Source of the DNA: Stereocaulon alpinum
Lineage: Eukaryota > Ascomycota > Lecanoromycetes > Lecanorales > Stereocaulaceae
Assembly (NCBI GenBank): GCA_018257865.1
Contig: JAEUBA010000065.1
Coordinates: forward strand, 112,006 to 176,005
Direction: 5' to 3'
DNA length: 64,000 nucleotides
Below the pieces are notes generated by a model. It was not told where the DNA came from. It searched no databases and saw only the letters and a program-made list of their open reading frames with translations. How positions within the stretch are numbered: position 1 is the stretch's first letter; each line of letters begins with the position of its first letter. The translations under genes and the position numbers were made by a program. Below are positions 25,101-35,924 of the stretch, one piece after another.

Positions 25101-26431
25101 ACGCCGAGCGCAACGTATCAAGCAGGGGCCTTGGACTCAGCCGGACCATGGTCACTTGCGACGAGACTTCGAGTACCAGATAGAGTATCTTGACTTGCTG
25201 CGTCGAATTTGTCAGGCAAAGGTAGAAGACCATCAGATGGTGGACGTAGCAAATGAGCACCTCCTCTATGTCGTTTCTGACAGAAAACGACCCTGGCATC
25301 TACCTCATCGGGAACACTTTCTTCTTTTGACCAAGGTTGTCATCACCCATCTCGCAAAATCGAGGTGCAAGCTGGCCGTCTATATCCGTGTGGATTGGAC
25401 GAAGGATCCTCCTTATGCGAAGAGCATCGTCAGCAAAGCAGCCTTGAAGGACCTTGAACTCGACGCCCTCGACTTGACAGATGTCATTGCGGAGCAAGTC
25501 AGGACTTTTGCGAGTGCTCACGGTCGAACAAAGAAGGCCATCCAGATATTCGGCCATGTCGGCGGCCAAACCCAAGCTACCGAGTTCTCGGGTATTGAGG
25601 TGCCTTTGAAAGTCCAATTGCGGCGCTCGATGGAACGTCGGACATTAGTTGCACTCGCTTTCGAGTCTTTCGTATCGATGTTGGAGAGCGTTCTGACCTC
25701 AGCTTTGCAGATGATCTTGAGGGTCATTCGCTGGACTTGGAGCACGGTCAGTGCAAATAGCATCATACTTGCTATCCTCGGTTTCAGCATACTCGTCAAT
25801 GTCATGTATTCATCCAGCAGTACATCTGAGTGGTGGAGAGAGCGAAAAGCTAGGAAGTTCATGACCGCGCTGGGAATTGGCCCAGACATGACAATGAGCA
25901 CATCCATCTATATTCATGACCTCGAGGAGGCCACGGCTTTGGATTCTGGATATCTTGGAGCATCTGGAAACCAGTGGTAAGCATGTCATATTCTTACCGA
26001 TCCATAGTGACTGACCGTTGCTGCGCAGTCGTGATATTTTTAATGATATTATGAATCTGGAGGACACTGCCATGCCCCATCAGCCCCGCCAGCCGGGACC
26101 TTCGGAGACAGCCGCAGCCCTACAACTACGAAAGAGTCGACAGCACCTTGGATCGCAACGTCATGATCTCCTGGTAGCCATGCGAGTGGTGAACAGCATC
26201 GAGCGCGAAATAGTGCAAGCCCAGTGGGAGAATTGGCTTGTAGAAGAGAATGCCAGATGCAAGCATGTGGGAGCACTGATCCAGCAGAATACCACCGAGC
26301 TTATGGCAGAGAAGAGTAGTAGCACGCAAAAGACCCTGGGTGCAGATCCAGCCCGCCTGGAAAGAATCCGGATTTGGCACCGAGACTACTGTGACAGTTG
26401 CAACCAAGCATTGCAGAATGCAGATTGCTGA
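22120..26431 (+). CDS. SIP3/LAM-family BAR-PH-GRAM-VASt lipid-transfer protein
   Basis: A homologue of yeast Sip3 (Lam3)/Ysp1 (Lam1), ER-anchored proteins at membrane contact sites whose VASt (StART-like) domain is linked to sterol transfer. Exons 22120-22169, 22224-25976 and 26029-26431 give 1401 aa. The first junction, with donor GTACGG, gives GKPITLIPVGLKEAALDSPTF as expected for the family; the nearer GTAAAC donor would put the reading out of frame. Domains in order: BAR-like helices (about 20-280), PH (308-410, EKQGWLNLRTVSGKPSR), a long Ser/Pro linker, GRAM (about 722-845), VASt (about 934-1115) and one transmembrane segment (about 1194-1213, IILAILGFSILVNVMY). Exon 3 supplies a helical C-terminus containing RHDLLVAMRVVNSIEREI. 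Family assignment is firm; sterol specificity is inferred. Confidence 0.93.
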
Positions 26432-27191
26432 TATCTAGGGACGTCGACATTGAATTTCTTTAGTCTTGCCCTGGCAACGGTGCGGCCATGGTTAATTCGC
26501 TTAGAAATGTAACCAAGTGATAGAGGGGCTAAAAGGAAACGCAGGATTGTGAGGAGCTGACCGCTTCACAGATGGCAACCAAAGGAAACTTCATGGTTGC
26601 AGACTTGCTGTGAAAAAGCGTGGATTCCTCTAATCATGTCTCACACCGCTCCGAACAAGCAAGTCACATTCCTGGGGAAAATGTGAAACTCGCAGCCTTA
26701 CCCAGTCTTGCACATTCCTCTAATATCCGGGTCTAAGCGTGGTGAGAGGTTCCCGATAACCAAGTGCTCGGAAAGTCCGACTTCTTTGAGGCTCACGTCA
26801 AGACCGCACGCAGATGACGTCATTTCAAGCCTATCACTGGGCGATGGAGTTTGTTGGCAATGCAGACTTTCCAAACAATCGGTTTCCCTCCCTTGCTTCG
26901 TCTCGTTCCGAGACAGCTGCCTGAAAATCTGCTCCTAGTGCGAGTTTGCACATGGCTACTTGCATATGATCTCACATTGAAGCTCTGTCCAAGTCTCGAA
27001 CCATCCATGCACTCGTAATAGGACACTCATCTGAAGAGGAAAAATGCCTGGGCCCTCGGCTTTGCTATTTTCCGGAGATCCCTCCGAGTACAAGTGTTCA
27101 CCAGTCCTCGCAAGAACCCAGTCTTTGCATGATGTGTAAATTTGATTCAACTCTGAGGTATCGCCTCTAATATCCTCAATTCTCTCTTCCG
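26432..27191. other. Intergenic, promoter of the DUF4451 gene
   Basis: No coding region recognised. It contains the 3' flank of the SIP3-like gene and the 5' region of the following gene on the same strand. Confidence 0.5.
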
Positions 27192-28819
27192 ATGGCAGAG
27201 AGACAGGGAGACTTTTCCTTTTGCCGGGCTAATGGGGGATGGTCTGCTCAGGCCCCACGAGAACTACCGCTCGGGCTACCTCACGGACCACTTACGTACG
27301 GGCAGCGGAATTCTGCGCGGACTCATAGCAATCATTCATTGGTCATCGCCAGCACCGCGAATTTGATGGCTGCCGATGCTTCTGCTCCCATCTCACTATC
27401 ACCCGTAGAGCAATGGTCACAAAGCCCATGGGCTGGTTAGTGGATGTAACGCTGGTACCCAACTTCGCTGATAGCGTCTCTAGCTACCAACTTCGATGAC
27501 ACGTTTGAGGACAGGCCATGGTCTAATAACACTAGCCACAACGTTGTGCTATCGAAATCCGATAATGGCTATGCGTCCACGGACTATATAGAGCCCCTCA
27601 CTGATTGCCCTACTGCAAATGGAGTCCAGCTTCCGGGACTTGAGACCCTCCCCCCCCCCTTTCGCCATGCAAGTAATAACGTCTCGAGTGTCCCAGCGTA
27701 TCCGAACAACTATGGACCGGGAATGTTCTGTTCAAAAACGATGAATCACCTCTCCGAGCTGGGACTTGAAACGCCTGCTACTCTGTATCAAGCTACCCAG
27801 AAAGGCAGTGTTACCTTCGACCCATCTTCCCAGCACAGCCTGCAAATATCTCCATATACTTCACGTAATGGTGGTCAGAGCTATCCTGACCGCCAGATCG
27901 CGTTGTGGAGGACACAGCGTAGCTCATACCTCATGAATACCGTCGTCAATACGCCGGGCTTCATGTCTCATGGCTCAGCGTCCGACACATTTTCAAATAT
28001 GAGCATTAAGCTGTTGGACACGTCTGTTCAACGGCATCCACCAAAGCCTGCAAAATTCACTTGTCGTGACCGCACTCACGATCTTCAAACAACAGTCAAC
28101 GAGTCGATTTGCAATGTAGGGCACGCGAGTAAACCCACTTCACCCAGCCCATCACCTATTCTCGCCTCCAGTACAGCAATCGCAATCGATAGCGGTAATG
28201 TTCATCAATACATCGATGAATTCCTTGCGCCAGACAACTTCGCGTCGCTTTCCGAGCCGCCACTTGTTTCGTCCCAGCCAACCGCAACCCATCCCACCAC
28301 CTTAATACCTCATCCTCAGTCCCCAAGGTTCCCCGGCGACCTCTACAGCCCCAGCTACACTCGCAAGTTTGGCAATCAACGCGAAGGCTGGTGTGGTCTC
28401 TGTCGTCCTGGCCGATGGCTCGCACTCAAGAATTCTGCGTTCTGGTACGACAAAAGTTTCACCCACGGAATCAGCGCCGCTAGTGGTAAAGTGTTTGATG
28501 GACCGAGTGAGACAAGGAAGGGGAGGAAAGCAGGAGTTTTGGAGGGGCTGTGTGGGACGTGTGGAGGATGGATTGCGTTAGTTGTAAGCAAGAAGGGAGG
28601 CTTGTCTTGGTTCAGGCATGCTTATAAGGTGGGCTTTCCACGAAGAATCGTGTGTGGGTGCAGGTACTAATAGGATCACAGTGCCATGAGCATACCAAAA
28701 TTAGCAAGGCGTCCCAGAAGCGTCGTCACAGTGGAAGTCCCAGAAATGCAAATACCGCGAAGCCAGCAGCAGCCGATGGCAAAGTGATTGCCGTCAAGGC
28801 AGGAAGAGTCGTGCGGTAG
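27192..28819 (+). CDS. DUF4451 (Meu26-like) protein
   Basis: Three exons (27192-27435, 27484-28628, 28682-28819) give 508 aa. The intron donors are GTTAGT and GTGGGC and the acceptors TCTAG and ACAG. The N-terminal 370 residues are Ser/Pro/Thr-rich and look disordered. Residues about 375-470 form the conserved domain: EGWCGLCRPGRWLALKNSAF, WYDKSFTHGISAASG, LEGLCGTCGGWIALV and SWFRHAYKCHEH. The paired Cys-X2-Cys motifs plus CysHis suggest metal binding (inference). This matches DUF4451, the domain of fission yeast Meu26, a meiotically up-regulated protein of unknown biochemical role. Stopping at the end of exon 2 would remove the terminal CysHis motif and the basic tail KISKASQKRRHSGSP, so the third exon is well supported. 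A run of ten C residues lies inside exon 2 (27650-27659). Confidence 0.88.
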
Positions 28820-30343
28820 GAAGATATCAAGAAAGCCGGCTGACGCTTCGCTCCTTGGGCTTGATGTGCCCATGCGTGCAAGATTGAGCCTCTGTCTACG
28901 CAGGTAGTTACGATGGTCTGATACTTATTAGAGAGCACTTGACATGTTGAGCGTGGTAGACATGATATCTCGAGTACCAAGCACTGAGAATTTCACGTAA
29001 TGCGCATGATTGTCGACCACGATAGGCTGGGCAATCGATCCAGGGTTCTGATACAACATATATGCATGGTTCTCTCGGTCGCATTATTGATCCAGTAAGG
29101 TATACGGGCTCTTTCCCAGCTCTACACTACATGGATCACTTGTCTGACTAAATTATGATTATCCTATACTCCTCAAGCTTTCGCTGTATGGTTCTGTAGC
29201 AGCAGGTGAACCGGCAGTCGCGCAGTAGGTCTACATAATTCGTCCGGGGTTTCTAGCGTAAAACCCGAATGGGTCTACGTCAGTCCCGTTCAAAGAACTC
29301 CCTTCGGCGCTCGGAGCGGAGGATGAAGTCGACTTGATAGCGAAGATGCTCGAGCTTTAGAAGTCTTCAGTGATAGTTATAGGCGTTCCGAAGCAATTTT
29401 CGAGTCGATGGGGGGTGTTAAGCCCATCAAAAGCTACGCAATAATCATTCTTTTTAGAAGGATTTACCACCCTGCCGGCCACTCGTAAGGCTGAGGCACG
29501 GGGGCCCCTAGAAGGGAGCCCCGATGCTAACCTTCTAGCCGACGAGATTGGTCTCCGGAACTTACCGTTATCGCTGTTGAAGGGCGAGCTTCATGGATCC
29601 ATCCCTAGGCTATGGGCCGGGTCTTGGCTCAGCGAAAAACATCACTACGTGATCCCAATAGACCCGGTCAAAGAACTTGATGGATGAATTAGAACTACTT
29701 CCGATTGCGGAGCAACCTCCACCGCTCTCAATGTCTTAAAAGGGTTCAGCTGTTTCTTTTCACACGACTCGGGGGCTTTTGGCGCTCTCAACTCGGATTA
29801 AAGTGTGCTACTCTTACCGCTCCTCTAGGCCACCCAGAGTCAAGGCCGATGCATGCCTATCGTCAGCATACGGATTTTACCAATCAGAGCCTTAAACTCC
29901 TCTGTTTGAGCATGCAGTCATATGCGGGGCTTGATGCATAATCGTGCCCCCGAAGATCCTTGTCTTCTGCTCTTCTGAAATGATTCGTTCCACCGTGTTT
30001 GCCTCTTGGTGGGGTTTTAGCCATAATTGACCGGCTGACCCTGAACATCCTACCCTCGCATCGTCCAAATTATGTCTTCCTTTATCTTAACGTCGTCGAC
30101 TTCTTTTCGAACCCGCCGTAGGGTCTCTGATACGTCAGTTACCAAGGCTTCCATCTGTGAGGTGACGAAGGTCGGAAATAGGCAGCCATTTCTGCACTTC
30201 GCATGTTAAAGGCCTTACGGCACTGAGCTGCGAGGTTGTCCTGGACTCATTCGATGCTCAGTCACTATTATTCTCACTCTCATTGCTGTCCAAAGGATTT
30301 CTACTAGGGCAATTGATCCACTGTGCATGATATCTAGCTCATA
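28820..30343. other. Gene-free stretch of mixed composition
   Basis: No protein domain, rRNA or tRNA was recognised. The part at 29240-29950 contains short GC-rich inverted sequences (for example around 29499-29540). It may be decayed mobile DNA, but no coding frame or terminal repeats could be shown. Confidence 0.4.
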
Positions 30344-31876
30344 ATGGGTCGTCGAGCCATATTTCTTTCGGATCAGAAGCCGCGAGATGCGGAGAAAGTT
30401 TCTTCATATCACACTGAGGGCTTGTACCAAGACCCCCAGCAGGATCTCCGAGATCGAAAGTCTTTATTCAGGGCACTTGCCAAATGGATACTCCTAAGCT
30501 TTTCGATGGTTTTAGCGTTGACCTTCCTGCTCGAGCTTCTCGACGGCAAGGCAAGTATGTCTTGTGGAACATCTCCGCAGAGTTGACGAGATACACAGGC
30601 GCCTGGCTCCAGTCTTGTTTACCTTGGTGCATTCCGTTCAGGTGGACATATCTGCCCAAGTGGCGGCCATCAGACGGCCCTAAGTTTCAATTTCGTGAAT
30701 ACGGCAAAATTCGCGTTTTCCCAGGTCTCACAGGACGGTCATCATAGAGGTTCTGACATCAAGCCTGTTAGCATACGAGGAGACATCAAAGTGCGACCAG
30801 CAGAGCAGAGCGGCGGGGCGGGGATTCGAATTGATCTTGATCTACATGGCTCAGATTCCCAAATCACCGGCTCCGAGTGGCTTGGTATTGTCAAGACCGA
30901 TTCTACATTGTTCCTCAAGACACCAAGGTGGATGCCCGTAGATGAATCATCAGCCTCTACACAGCATTCACCCTGTATTTACATCTCTGCAACGATATGG
31001 ATAGCCCCGGGGACGACACTTGAGACTTTTGGTATCGACGCCGAAACTCTTTCTGTTAATTTCTTCCCTGGCCTTGACTATGCTATCACGCAGAGTACCG
31101 ATATCAGTGTCTTTTCTGCATCCTTATCTATCAAAGCGAATAGTACCCCTTCGAAACTGTCAATTAATTCACGGGAGACAACCATTGACATCAGCTCCGG
31201 CTCCGTGACAGGATCGTACCCACTTTACGACCTCCTCTCCATCCACACAGATTCGGGCTCTATTGACGTTATGATTGACCCTAAAGAGGCGTCCAAAGAG
31301 AGCGTCAAACCTGCTGTCCTTCGCCTTACCTCCAATAGTGGTTCCGTTAGAGCTGTCACCTCTACTGTCACCGTGCCAAAGCGGGATTATCGAGCCGATG
31401 TCTACACGTCTAGTGGCTCGATAGACGTCACTCTTTTGCACGGCCTGCGTACCTCTCTGCGATCAATCAACGGCCGCATTACAGCTAACCTTTATCCAGT
31501 CGGAGATAATGATACACGGACGGACATTGAATCCCACTGCACTAGCGGAAGCACAGACATTACACTCCACTCGTCCATTTCCCACCCCTCTGCGCCATTG
31601 AAGAAGTTATTCGCGTACTATGGTAGCACGTCCGGCAGCTTGGACTTGAGATATCCCGCGCAATGGGAAGGCACGGTTGTAGGGACAACTTTGAGTGGTG
31701 ATATCGATATTGACTGGCCTGGGTTGAGGATTGTGAAGGATAGGAAGAAGACGTGGTTGAAGAGAAAAATCGTGGGTATCAAGGGGAGCGGGGAGGGGAA
31801 ATTGGGTTTCTCGGACAGTTTGGGAAGGGTAACATTGAAAGGGGAGGGTGAGAAGAGTGCGGATAAGGACGATTGA
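30344..31876 (+). CDS. Single-pass membrane protein with DUF4097-like beta-repeat domain
   Basis: Exon 1 (30344-30554) and exon 2 (30642-31876) join over an 87-nt intron (GTATGT...TTCAG), giving 481 aa. Residues about 47-66 form a transmembrane helix (WILLSFSMVLALTFLLELL) after a charged, presumably cytosolic N-terminus. The rest is rich in repeated SGS(I/V) turns: DISSGSVTG, HTDSGSIDV, TSNSGSVRA, YTSSGSIDVTL, CTSGSTDITL, TSGSLDLRY. That periodicity is typical of the putative-adhesin DUF4097 beta-solenoid fold, and similar unnamed membrane proteins are common in filamentous ascomycetes. Cell-surface or organelle-lumen location is inference. The exon join is chosen by frame: retaining the intron meets stops. 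Confidence 0.8.
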
Positions 31877-32563
31877 GTAGCTTGGAGAAGGCATTCGCAC
31901 ATTCGTCGAGATAACGTTTCACAGGCAGGGACTCTTATAAGATTACGACGCAATGACATTAGCGGCATAGGGGAGAGAAATGTTTTGGAGCACACATAGC
32001 ATGAAGAAACACAACAACGCCTGGTTTAAAAATAACATATCGATTTGTCTGGCTCATTGTAAAATACAAAATCTCCAATTGTGTACTAAGTAGGGTGATC
32101 AAGCATGCGTTGTAGCACGGTATTAGTGGTATGAACAATGTCTGTAGCGTAGCTTAGTAGAGCAAACCTACCACTTTGTTATCCGACAAGTCTGGGATGA
32201 TGACCGGAGACCATTGACTACCAAGCCCTAAGATCGACGGTCACATAAGAGCGATAAGATTGGAAGCTTCGAGAAGGCAGCCTTGCTGGCCCACCAGCCC
32301 AAGCAAGCCAAGGCCGGCCAACACACACACCAGGTAGACACCACTGTCAACCCAAACCATATTCAGCAAATAGAAACCGGATTTGCATCATCTTCTGCGG
32401 TGCATAGTTACCCTAGATTGTGTTAGAAGTCGCCTACTAACAGTTCAGTCCCCCTCTGTGAGGTTGATCGTTGCCGTAGCCAGGAGCTGCAGGGAACTGC
32501 CCGCCCCCACGAAAACGACCTTTGCTACCGGAACCTTACTGCTGTCCGGCGACATCGTCATCC
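31877..32563. other. Intergenic
   Basis: 3' flank of the membrane-protein gene and promoter/5' leader of the TPR-J protein gene. Nothing else recognised. Confidence 0.5.
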
Positions 32564-34729
32564 ATGGTCCTCCCAAATTTTTTCTCAAAATCCTCCTCCT
32601 CCAAGAAGGCAGCCGACCCTGACACAAAGGAAAACAAAAGCCCAAGATCATCACCCCGCCCTTCGCCTTCACCTAGAAAATCTCACTCCAATCCTAAATC
32701 CTCAACACGCTCACCCTCCAAATCGCCCACAAAATCCATTAGAAGCCAGGACAACTCAGGCCGAAGACCTTCCGCATCAGCATCGCTGAGGGCACATCGC
32801 AGCTTCTACGCTGCTGACACACATCCGTTGAATCTGCCGCCTGAGGAGCGGGAGCGACGGCGTTCTGCGATGTCTACAGGTAGTGATAGTCCTGGGTACC
32901 CACCCGTGGACGGTGATACTGAGATGGATGAAAATGAAAATGAGGCTTTCAGTGACATGAATGGTCATGCTCGAACGAATGGCGACGAAAGCCCTGCCCC
33001 TCCTCCGCACAAGGTCCCGTCACCTCCACCAAAGCCGACTATCGATCCTGAGGCTTGTAAGGCTATTGGGAACAAGTATTTCAAGGCTAAAGACTATTCG
33101 AAGGCCATACAAGAGTATACCAAAGGTAGGAGCAATTCATAGCGTCATTATATTTGACTGTTTGCTCCCGCATGTCAACGCATAGCTAACCCTCCGATGT
33201 CTACTTTCAGCCCTTATGGTCGAGCCCGAGTCCGTCACCTACCTTTCCAACCGAGCCGCCGCATACATGTCTGCAAATCGGTTCGAGGAAGCACTAGAAG
33301 ACTCCAAGATGGCAGAAGAGATAGAACCGAACAACCCAAAAGTCCTACACCGTCTTGCACGGATATACACCAACCTTGGGCGGCCATCAGAAGCATTGGA
33401 CGCCATAGAGCATATAGCCTCTTTCTCAACAGTGTCTCCACAAGACAGAGCACCCGCTCAGTCGATGCAGACGCATATCACACAGGCGGAGAATGCGTTA
33501 CGTGAAGGTAGCACAGGATCTATGGCAATACACGCACTTGATCAGGCCGAGCGAGGGTTAGGGTTGGGCGTACCAAAACCTAGGAAGTGGCAGCTATTGC
33601 GAGGCGAGGCATATCTCAAGATGGGTAATGTTAACGCACTTGGCGAGGCCCAGAATGTGGCGATGTCATTGTTACGCAAAAATGGCCAAGATCCGGAGGC
33701 ATTAGTTTTGAGAGGGAGAGCACTGTACGGGCAGGGGGACAATGATAAAGCACTTCAGCACTTCCGGCAAGCGTTGAGCTGCGATCCAGACTTTAAAGAT
33801 GGTGTCAAATATCTTCGGATGGTACAGAAGCTCGACCGGATGAAGGAGGAGGGCAATGGTGCTTTCAAGAGTGGGAGGTATAAGCAAGCCGTTGACACCT
33901 ATAGCCAGGCTCTGGAGGTCGACCCAAACAACAAGGGCACTAATTCCAAGTTACTACAGAACAGAGCCATGGCATCAATAAAGGCAAGTCCATTACCACC
34001 CTACAAATATTCATTCTGAGAAGTATCGAATATTGACGCCCCATACAGCTTAAAGCATACAAATCAGCCATAGATGACTGCACCCGCGCCTTGACCCTCG
34101 ACCCTTCTTACACCAAAGCTCGCAAAACAAAAGCCCGTGCCCTCGGCGAATCCGGCGACTGGGAGACCGCTACACGCGAGTACAAAGCAATCCAGGAAAC
34201 CAACCCCGAGGAGCCCGGCATTGCAAAAGAAATCCGCAACGCAGAGCTCGAGCTCAAGAAATCAAAACGCAAAGACTACTACAAGATTCTCGGCGTGGAG
34301 AAAGACGCAAGTGACAATGATATCAAGAAAGCGTACCGAAAACTGGCCATCATACATCATCCTGACAAGAATCCCGATGACGAGAGCGCGGCGGGGCGAT
34401 TCAAAGACGTGGGGGAGGCCTATGAGACGCTGAGCGATCCTGAGAAGAGAGCGAGATATGATAGTGGCGAGGACTTGATTGATCCGTCAGAGATGTTCGC
34501 GCAACAGGGTGGTGGATTCCCTATGGGTGGAATGGGTGGAGGCGGGATGAACATCAGTCCTGAGATGCTATTCAATATGATGGGCGGTCAGGGCGGAGGA
34601 GGTGGTGGTGGGTTTACGTTCACGACTGGGGGCATGGGTGGGGCGAGTCCATTTGGGGCTGCTAGTGGAGGAGGTAGAAGCAGGCAGAGGGGTGGTGCAG
34701 GTGGATTCCCTGGTGGGTTCTCCTTCTGA
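32564..34729 (+). CDS. TPR and J-domain co-chaperone (DNAJC7/Tpr2 type)
   Basis: A co-chaperone that uses TPR repeats to contact Hsp70/Hsp90 and a J domain to stimulate Hsp70 ATPase. Exons 32564-33125, 33211-33983 and 34049-34729 give 671 aa. A Ser/Pro/Lys-rich N-terminus (1-120) precedes TPR units starting near residue 163 (AIGNKYFKAKDYSKAIQEYT). The J domain begins around 521 (DYYKILGVEKDASDNDIKKA) with HPD at 549-551. The C-terminus is Gly/Met/Phe-rich, as in type I/II J proteins. Intron 2 has a GC donor (AAG|GCAAGT) and a normal CAG acceptor; reading through it hits a stop. The start chosen is MVLPNFFSKSSSSKK; the frame extends upstream without a better ATG. Confidence 0.94.
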
Positions 34730-35174
34730 GGAGCGCGATTTTGCGTTTGAACGAAATGTCCCTGAGAAACAGGTCTCTATTTCGTGCTGGTGGGTTTTCG
34801 TTCAAAACAGGTGCATTTTCATTAGACGGGTAACATGACGAAGCGAGGTGTCCCTACGTGGCGAGAACACATCAAGACCATGGCACCCAGGTTTATGTTC
34901 TCAGGGAATATTCACCTCGACGAGGTACCATGGTCATCTCTACCTGACGTATGTGGAGAGGTTCTGGCGACATGAGAGTGGACTTGTTATGCGCGAATAG
35001 ACTAGGGAGGATTTCTAGCCATCGCTGAACAGGTCTGCATTATGAACGGCGTTGTCTTCATGCGACGTAAATTGAGATCATCAAGTCATCACATATCCGC
35101 TTTCCTTTTCAGCCCACTAAGATACAGAATCACAACCCAAAATTCTAGAAAGGCTCTCTGGTATGTTTCAATCC
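34730..35174. other. Intergenic
   Basis: No gene. About 50 bp at 34993-35041 resemble 37938-37987 downstream of the second copy of the three-member family, suggesting a shared duplicated flank. Confidence 0.5.
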
Positions 35175-35924
35175 TTACCTTCCCTTCTTTTGTCGAGTAT
35201 GCTGACCTCTACGATCAGATCCCCACACCGCGTCATTGCTCCCCACCTCTCCTTTGTCCACATCTTCTTTGCTACTTCTATTGCCACTTTCTTGTCCACT
35301 CCCATCACCACCATCATAATCGAAAGGTCGAAATGACCCTACCGTGTTGTATCTGTAGGTACCGAGTTAGTGCTTTCTTGTTCGAGGAAAATTTCTAGTC
35401 AGTCAACAGAGAAGTCGATGGTAGGCAAGTCGACAGGCCCATCAACGAGTGCATTAACAAGTGTATCAACAGGGACGACATCAATACGTATGCCAACGGG
35501 CACCTTCCATCAAAAGCAAGCGTGTCAACAAGAAGGTCTGTGAAGAAATGGTTCAACATTCTACCTCCTCAAAGCACGTCTTGCACTTTCGGCTTTTCGA
35601 TGCTCATGTTCATAAGACTTGAACAAACATGTACTTACGGCTGCTCAGTCACATCCTCGTCGGCCCAGCGTTCCATAATCGACTTAGTGCTTGCATCCCT
35701 TGCACCTATCGTCCTAGCCCGGTTCGAAGGTTTCGGCTCGGTTGGCCAAGTCCGGTTGAGGAGGTGGTAGGTGGGTGACGGACGGGAAGCCTCTTGCTGA
35801 GGTGGTGATCGTGTTAGCTTGTGGAATGAAGTGTGCTGATGTGGATTGGATGGGTGTGCGGTGAGGGACTGACTTTCTTGTTGACTTCGTCACGCTTGTG
35901 GGGATTGTTTTCTTCGGCTGGCAT
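35175..35924 (-). CDS. Unknown three-copy family, member 1
   Basis: I do not recognise this protein. Exons 35874-35924, 35639-35796 and 35175-35352 give a 128-aa product. All junctions are GT-AG and the same phases recur in the two relatives at 38.2-38.7 and 41.1-41.6 kb. Shared elements: LNRTWPTE, then a variable Pro/Thr stretch, then STKSIMERWADEDVTEQP immediately before intron 2, then YNTVGSFRP immediately after it, and GSDR near the C-terminus. The C-terminal part is Gly/Ser/Asp-rich. There is no signal peptide, membrane segment or cysteine pattern. Intron 2 is unusually long (286 nt) and contains 12-bp degenerate repeats. Because three divergent copies preserve the same exon structure and frame, I infer real genes. 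Confidence 0.6.
35440..35502. repeat. Degenerate 12-bp minisatellite inside an intron
   Basis: Five imperfect 12-bp units of the type CATCAACGAGTG lie nearly head to tail, with a 3-bp interruption after the third. They fall in intron 2 of family member 1 and account for part of its extra length compared with the other copies. Confidence 0.6.

Noticed and set aside
29240..30060. GC-rich stretch that at first looked like rDNA or a transposon
   Set aside because: No rRNA core motifs, terminal repeats or coding frame could be identified.
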